Positions 6,011 through 10,220 of a stretch of DNA of 10,220 nt are shown here, in pieces. Origin of the DNA: Euryarchaeota archaeon UBA19 (GTDB lineage Archaea > Thermoplasmatota > Poseidoniia > Poseidoniales > Thalassarchaeaceae). Position 1 is the stretch's first letter; every line of letters begins with the position of its first letter. The translations under genes and the position numbers were made by a program. Where the stretch lies: assembly GCA_002502175.1 (NCBI GenBank), contig DAPQ01000036.1, positions 1 to 10,220 of the forward strand, written 5' to 3'. Under the pieces are notes generated by a model that was not told the DNA's origin, did not search any database, and worked only from the letters and a program-made list of their open reading frames with translations.

Positions 6011-8626
6011 CTAGAAATCGAAGAGAGTTTGTTGTCTAGTGCCTTGCAGTAATTCCTTCTCGTTCCAACCAAAGGCTTCGGTAATTCTACCCAGTGCAGT
6101 TGCCAATCGCTTAGCGTAGAACTCTGGATCGTACTCCGGAGGTTCTACTCCTAATTCATCGACCATCCAAGCTTGAACTGTCATAGGCGATGTTTTCGCA
6201 TTGGTGACTATCCAACCTACTTTCATGCCAGGTGTGAATCCAAGTCCCGCCTCTATTCTTTGTCTAGCCGCGCGGACGTAAGGGAGTGAATCTGGGTTCT
6301 TGTATGTCTTATGGAAATCTACGGTTCCATCTCTCCTTAGGCTTCCTTTACAAGACCTAGAAATTACTAGGTCAGACGCTTCTACCCGTTTTGCCCTGAT
6401 ATCATCAATTACCGATTTTGACATCTCTACAGCAGACCATTCTTCGTTAGATAGAATCAATTCAAACATCTCTGTCATAGTGCTGGTAAGGAGACGGAAT
6501 GAATCCGTACGACGGACCTCATAGCCTCGAATCAACATCTCTTCACGAGGCCAAACTACTCGGCCGACATAGCGCTTTTTTGCACCATGTGAAAAGAAGG
6601 CCGAGAGTGCGGTCTCAAATTCTAATTCAGCACCTTCTTTAGTAAATCTATCAGCCAGTGAGTTGCCAAAATCTAGAGTATCTTTCCTAGCAGTTTTCCA
6701 GTCTTCGTAGACCAATGAGTTCTCCGGCGGTCGATTAATCGGTGAATCTGGCTGAACAGGTGCTTTGACAAAAATTGAGTCTGTGTCCGAATATACAACA
6801 TCGTGTCCGTCGGTCTCGACATTATTGATTATCGTGCGAATATTGTGTCGAGCCCATTCAGTAATACTCGCGCCCAAATCTGGATGGGTGAAACGGTAGA
6901 AGGAGGAGGCGAATACTCCATAGAAAGAATTCATCAGAATCTTCACCGCATATTGTAATTGATCGTGCAAGAAAGCAGCTTCTTCTTGACCAGATTCTCT
7001 AGCCTTTTTCAATTCAGATTTGTGATAATCCCGTTGCTCCATCAGTTCGCTCAACAAACGAGGCACCAATCCTCGACGTTCACCTGAAGACACGTATCTT
7101 GTCGAGGTCGTAGGAGATACGTTGTGAGAATCTTCTTCGGTTCCATCTCTAACTAGAGTTGTTGAGCAAATATTCTGTGAAATCATAATTGATGGATACA
7201 TCGACTTGAAGTCGAGCACAGCCACCCATGGATGTATTCCTGGCTCGACTTCGTGGACATAGCCTCCCGCGATTTGGTCGCGGCGGCGTGGACCGGATTG
7301 AGTCATTGGAACAGCGATTTTTTCTTTGTCTGCTAGGCGAATAACCAGTGAGTCAATCCATTGACTAGTAGTTCCAGCTGCGGCGGTCTCAACCGTAGTG
7401 TTTGCAACCGCCGCTAGGGCTTCTTTACGCTCTACCGATTGTAAGTGACCGAGTATATCGAGTGGAAGATGGGTATCCCTAACACAATATTCCATGACTT
7501 CATCGGGTCTCGCAGCCCATTCCTCGTCCATTTTGCTTGCATCAATATCGAGTTTCTGTTTGTCTTCAGCCTCTGGCCACAGCATGTTTGCAACAAAGCG
7601 AAGAGATTCTCTCTCGGGACGGAGGGTTTGGCGAACCTGCCACCAAGCATCCATTGGTATTCGACCGGTTAAGCGCCAAACTCGATTTGTGGCTCGGTCT
7701 GGACTGAGCCTCTTTGATTCGCTCTCAATCGCCGGAACTCTTCCCCAACCGCATAATGCAGCCTGTTCAAATTTTGATTTTCCTGCATTTTCCTCGGCGC
7801 GTTCAACAATCCTAGGTAGATCGAAATTATCGATATTATATCCAGTGATGAAATCTGGATCTTCATCTCGAACAAGTCTAGTCATACCTTCCAGAATCTC
7901 TTTTTCTGAACCACGGAACTCATGCTCAGTTCGAGATTCGCCTCGTGCAATTACAACTGCTGCGCAAAGTATTGTATTGTGTTGAACGCTTGTCTCTAGG
8001 TCGAATGAAAGGGTGACAAATGGAGTAGGGAATGGGTCTGTGCGAGATAGATCTGCGATATTGCAGGCCACCACCATATCACACGGATATAATCCAGAAC
8101 CACCGAAGTCGCGAATCTTCTCTGCGGCTTCGACTCTCTTACCATCAAACTCACTGGCTAATTCAGAAGGTGCACGTGGGCCTGCCCACAGAACCTCTCC
8201 ACCGCTTGCGATATGGGGCCCTAGGTCTAAATCCAACAATAAGCGTTGGACAAATAGAATATCTGCGCTGGAAACTTCCCATTCTGCCTCTAGTCGTTTC
8301 CTTAGCCTCGGAACAACATATGGCTGTTCAACTTCTACTCGGTAATGTGGCTTTACTCCATATGGAGTCCACTTGTCGATCGGCTCTGCGATTGATACAA
8401 CCTCTTCCATCTCCTGAACGATTTCGAGGTGATCTTTCAAATCCCTATCTCTGCCTGCTTTGCCAGAGGGAGCAATCTCTAGGAATGGACTAAGGCCATC
8501 CACTAGCAGTACCACGGAATGGCCTTCTCGCGTACGACACCATAATTCAACAACTGTGCGCGGCGATGTAGAAGCCACCGCTTGATAAGATCCGGAGACG
8601 ATGCAAACCTCTCCATCCCATCGCAT
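6011..8626 (-). CDS. polB: Family B DNA polymerase with 3'-5' exonuclease
   Basis: The replicative or repair polymerase is 871 residues from ATG 8626. Exonuclease motifs are intact: Exo I SFDLET (about 207-212), Exo II GYNIDNFDLPRI (about 262) and Exo III YCVRDTHLPLD (about 380). Polymerase motifs follow in order: A DFKSMYPSI (about 472), B KILMNSFYG (about 562) and C VYSDTDSIF (about 611), giving both catalytic Asp residues. The AKKRYVG motif is at about 682. The last seven residues, QQTLFDF, form a PCNA-interacting (PIP) box. No intein interrupts motifs A-C, where archaeal polymerases often carry them. An upstream TTG at 8662 extends the frame, but AAGGTG at 8632-8637, five bases before ATG 8626, supports the shorter start. 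It diverges from the aminotransferase gene and is followed closely by the lipoprotein gene. With Gins51 at 742 and PCNA it would act at the fork. Confidence 0.96.
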   Translation of the reverse strand: MRWDGEVCIVSGSYQAVASTSPRTVVELWCRTREGHSVVLLVDGLSPFLEIAPSGKAGRDRDLKDHLEIVQEMEEVVSIAEPIDKWTPYGVKPHYRVEVEQPYVVPRLRKRLEAEWEVSSADILFVQRLLLDLDLGPHIASGGEVLWAGPRAPSELASEFDGKRVEAAEKIRDFGGSGLYPCDMVVACNIADLSRTDPFPTPFVTLSFDLETSVQHNTILCAAVVIARGESRTEHEFRGSEKEILEGMTRLVRDEDPDFITGYNIDNFDLPRIVERAEENAGKSKFEQAALCGWGRVPAIESESKRLSPDRATNRVWRLTGRIPMDAWWQVRQTLRPERESLRFVANMLWPEAEDKQKLDIDASKMDEEWAARPDEVMEYCVRDTHLPLDILGHLQSVERKEALAAVANTTVETAAAGTTSQWIDSLVIRLADKEKIAVPMTQSGPRRRDQIAGGYVHEVEPGIHPWVAVLDFKSMYPSIMISQNICSTTLVRDGTEEDSHNVSPTTSTRYVSSGERRGLVPRLLSELMEQRDYHKSELKKARESGQEEAAFLHDQLQYAVKILMNSFYGVFASSFYRFTHPDLGASITEWARHNIRTIINNVETDGHDVVYSDTDSIFVKAPVQPDSPINRPPENSLVYEDWKTARKDTLDFGNSLADRFTKEGAELEFETALSAFFSHGAKKRYVGRVVWPREEMLIRGYEVRRTDSFRLLTSTMTEMFELILSNEEWSAVEMSKSVIDDIRAKRVEASDLVISRSCKGSLRRDGTVDFHKTYKNPDSLPYVRAARQRIEAGLGFTPGMKVGWIVTNAKTSPMTVQAWMVDELGVEPPEYDPEFYAKRLATALGRITEAFGWNEKELLQGTRQQTLFDF

Positions 8627-8759
8627 TGCGACACCTTGCTCAGAGGGAAATAGAGTCAGCAATCAACCCTTGTGTGGCGGCTTGGAACGGCAGTTTGAGG
8701 TGATTTGTTAGAAATTGTTGAAAGCCTAGCGCTCCCGCTCTATTGCAATCGGTGGGCGC
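8627..8759. promoter_or_regulatory. Divergent intergenic region between polB and the aminotransferase gene
   Basis: These 133 bases must hold the 5' signals of both genes, since they start in opposite directions from its ends. It contains the AAGGTG ribosome-binding motif for the polymerase (8632-8637, minus) and GGTGGG just before ATG 8760 (plus). The A/T-rich patch around 8705-8720 (GATTTGTTAGAAATTGTTG) is the best place for TATA boxes on either strand, but no canonical box is present. Confidence 0.4.
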
Positions 8760-9797
8760 ATGATGGAGGAGACCGAGTCTGACGGCGAGCCTTCTATTGA
8801 TTGGGACAGCCTAACTTTCAGCTTCACAGAAACTGATAGGATGTATATTGCAACCTGCAAACTAGGAGAGGAATGGGAACCTGGAATTATGCAGGATTTC
8901 CAAGATCTCTCGCTATCACCTGCTGCTGGAGTAATTAACTACGGACAGGGATTATTCGAAGGAATGAAGGCTAGAAGAGCCGAAGACGGTAGAGTTCTAC
9001 TATTCCGTCCGGAATTGAATGCAAGGCGCGCTCAAGATGGTTGTAAGCGACTAGGTATGCCGGTTGTGCCGGAAGAAATGTTCCTCGACGCTGTTCACTT
9101 AGTAGTCCAAGAGAATCTCAGATGGCTACCGCCAACTGGCCGGGGTGAATTATACATCAGACCACTGGTGTTTGGAAGTGGCTCAATCCTTGGAGTAGCG
9201 CCTGCACCAGAATACACATTTTTGGTCTACGTGGTTCCGGTTGGACCATACTTCAAAGGAGGATTGAATCCAATTTCACTCAAGGTATCAGACGAATATC
9301 ATAGAGCCGCACCTGGTGGCTCTGGAGGAGTAAAAGCGATTGGAAACTATGCACCAGGAATGATGCCCTCAAAGAATGCAAAAGCCGATGGATATGCTGA
9401 AATTATCTATCTTGATGCCGTCAACCATCGCTATGTCGAAGAAGTTGGAGCGGCCAATTTCTTTTGTATCAAAGACAAGGTACTCTACACTCCAGAATTA
9501 ACCGGAACTATCCTTCCAGGAATTACTCGCCTGTCTGTCATTGAATTGGCTCGAAGTCTAGGCTACCAAGTTCTCGAGACTAAGGTAGATATCGATTTTG
9601 CAATGGATTCCGATGAAGCATTTTGTGCTGGGACCGCTGCTGTAATTTCCCCTATTGGTTCAATCGAACACGGTGGTAGTATCGCAACCTATTGTGACGG
9701 AGAAGTTGGTGCCATCACAAAGCAACTCTACGATGCTCTAACTTCAATTCAAGAAGGCCGCGCTACAGACACTTTTGGTTGGACCCCAAGCGTCTAG
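8760..9797 (+). CDS. ilvE: Branched-chain amino acid aminotransferase
   Basis: This fold-type IV PLP enzyme interconverts Leu/Ile/Val and their 2-oxo acids using 2-oxoglutarate/glutamate, the last step of branched-chain amino acid synthesis. It has 345 residues. YGQGLFEGMKA (about 61-71) and the RPELNARR segment (about 83-90) form the N-terminal substrate region. LYIRPLVFGSG precedes the PLP-binding Lys at about 192 in GGVKAIGNYAPG. EEVGAANFF (about 227), LPGITR (about 252) and GTAAVISPIG (about 291) complete the cofactor and carboxylate pockets. Length and the GGSGGVKAIGNYA pattern match the longer IlvE subgroup found in many bacteria and eukaryotes, rather than the roughly 300-residue subgroup. 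ATG codons at 8760 and 8763 are adjacent and either could start. A T-tract after the stop probably ends transcription. Related fold-type IV enzymes such as D-amino acid transaminase are less likely. Confidence 0.95.
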   Translation: MMEETESDGEPSIDWDSLTFSFTETDRMYIATCKLGEEWEPGIMQDFQDLSLSPAAGVINYGQGLFEGMKARRAEDGRVLLFRPELNARRAQDGCKRLGMPVVPEEMFLDAVHLVVQENLRWLPPTGRGELYIRPLVFGSGSILGVAPAPEYTFLVYVVPVGPYFKGGLNPISLKVSDEYHRAAPGGSGGVKAIGNYAPGMMPSKNAKADGYAEIIYLDAVNHRYVEEVGAANFFCIKDKVLYTPELTGTILPGITRLSVIELARSLGYQVLETKVDIDFAMDSDEAFCAGTAAVISPIGSIEHGGSIATYCDGEVGAITKQLYDALTSIQEGRATDTFGWTPSV

Positions 9798-9809
9798 ACC
9801 AATCGCTAA

Positions 9810-10037
9810 ACACTTTTGCATCTTCGTCTTTTTTTGTGGAGTCACGTCTCTCTGAAGGGCTGCGTTGCCTACGTGACCTGGTCGCCATGCACAGGCTGCT
9901 CCCGGTCCCTTATCTAGGCCGGAATCGTTGAGGTCGTCTATCCGAAGGATATTGACGTCCCGGAGAGGTGGCAAAAGGACTTCGCAATGTCTACCGCCAT
10001 GATGGAGGAGGCTGGCATCACGGTCAGATCAGCCTAG
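9810..10037 (+). pseudogene. Truncated deoxycytidylate/cytidine deaminase-like fragment with in-frame TAG
   Basis: Reading the frame that starts at 9843 gives HVSLKGCVAYVTWSPCTGC, then SRSLI, a TAG at 9915-9917, then AGIVEVVYPKDIDVPERW and a tail ending AGITVRSA with a TAG at 10035-10037. GCxAYVTxSPCxxC followed by LIxAGIxxVVY is the second zinc motif and following strand of the dCMP deaminase fold; the two Cys (codons at 9888 and 9897) would bind zinc. The first motif, HxE, should lie some 20-30 residues upstream but is absent in all frames. The frame is closed by TAA at 9807, next to the aminotransferase gene. Family members commonly have Gln, Asn or Ser where the TAG sits, so a CAG-to-TAG change is the simplest reading. 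The only upstream in-frame start candidates are a TTG codon at 9816 and another at 9834. A broken remnant is most likely; a sequencing error, readthrough or chimeric join remain possible. Confidence 0.66.
9829..9835 (+). terminator. Probable T-tract terminator after ilvE
   Basis: Seven consecutive T bases begin 32 bases after the aminotransferase stop, with a shorter TTTT at 9814-9817 before them. Archaeal RNA polymerase commonly terminates at such U-rich tracts without a hairpin. It also lies next to the composition break at about 9837. Confidence 0.45.
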
Positions 10038-10220
10038 GCGATCCTAGCGAGGCTCTCTTTGAACAGCGCCAGGTTCACTCGCCTGCTCTCCTTCCTATCC
10101 ACAATCGGACTTGGGTAGTCCGTACCGATGACGCACCCGGCTTCCTCCTGGACGTGCTGGGGTGCCAGGTGGGGCTCGAAGATGTACTTCGATGGAAAGG
10201 AGGCTAGCTCCGGGACCCAG
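10034..10220 (-). CDS. phr: Deoxyribodipyrimidine photolyase, C-terminal end (partial)
   Basis: On the minus strand the frame is open from the window edge to a TAG at 10036-10034, showing the last 61 residues. They read WVPELASFPSKYIFEPHLAP, then QEEAGCVIGTDYPSPIVDRK, then a short helix ending in SLARIA. The WVPEL, YIFEP and AGC-IG-DYPSPIVD-(K/H) series is the end of the FAD-binding helical domain of class I CPD photolyases/cryptochromes, which use light to split pyrimidine dimers in DNA. The N-terminal antenna domain and most of the FAD domain lie beyond the window, so photolyase versus cryptochrome cannot be settled; the PIVD tail favours photolyase. Its G+C, about 59%, is well above that of genes to the left. 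Its stop overlaps that of the convergent deaminase fragment. Confidence 0.88.
   Translation of the reverse strand, partial: WVPELASFPSKYIFEPHLAPQHVQEEAGCVIGTDYPSPIVDRKESRRVNLALFKESLARIA

Noticed and set aside
7494..7985. 163-residue plus-strand ORF
   Set aside because: It lies wholly antisense to the polymerase region encoding Exo I to beyond Exo II, has no recognisable domain, and is Ser/Arg-rich as expected of a shadow frame.
8032..8493. 153-residue plus-strand ORF
   Set aside because: It is antisense to the N-terminal domain of the polymerase and its composition is typical of a reversed coding strand.
9915..9917. TAG as a pyrrolysine codon in a functional deaminase
   Set aside because: The protein would still lack the HxE zinc motif, and nothing in the window suggests pyrrolysine machinery; a nonsense change is simpler.
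9968..10207. 79-residue plus-strand ORF at the right end
   Set aside because: It overlaps both the deaminase fragment in another frame and the antisense of the photolyase end, each of which carries recognisable motifs; this frame carries none.
1..10220. CRISPR array, insertion sequence, integrase or toxin-antitoxin pair
   Set aside because: I saw no regularly spaced direct repeats, transposase or integrase motifs, or paired small genes; the genes are mainly housekeeping.

Overview
The window looks like marine archaeal DNA, most likely a Marine Group II euryarchaeote (Candidatus Poseidoniales). The evidence is an archaeal EF-1A and uS10 pair, an archaeal family B DNA polymerase ending in a PCNA-binding motif, a Gins51-type replication factor, an acidic PKD-domain lipoprotein with an archaeal-style lipobox, and Shine-Dalgarno-like motifs before several starts. 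The lineage is an inference from gene types and remembered sequence style; no database was searched. Genes are densely packed and no stretch over 300 bases lacks a gene or gene remnant.

Left part (1-3015), mostly plus strand: the 3' end of a HAD-family phosphatase, a doubtful small acidic ORF, a minus-strand tRNA-Leu(CAA) with encoded CCA, the Gins51-like replication gene, and a papain-fold aminopeptidase (PepC/bleomycin hydrolase family).

Centre (3021-8626), all minus strand, transcribed right to left: family B DNA polymerase, then a secreted PKD lipoprotein 24 bases further on, then EF-1A with its own probable promoter, then uS10. EF-1A and uS10 form a translation pair. Gins51 and the polymerase both serve the replisome but lie on opposite strands about 4.4 kb apart.

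Right part (8760-10220): a branched-chain aminotransferase diverges from the polymerase and ends before a seven-T tract. Immediately beyond it the DNA changes. G+C rises from about 38-45% in sampled ilvE lines to about 58-59% (counted by eye). This segment carries a headless deoxycytidylate-deaminase-like fragment with an in-frame TAG and, on the minus strand, the 3' end of a DNA photolyase that runs off the window. The two coding frames end in the same CCTAGG palindrome. This junction is the most unusual part of the window: the deaminase lacks its HxE half exactly where the composition switches, which suggests a recombination scar, acquired DNA, or an assembly or cloning chimera.

I found no CRISPR array, insertion sequence, rRNA or convincing new multi-gene system.
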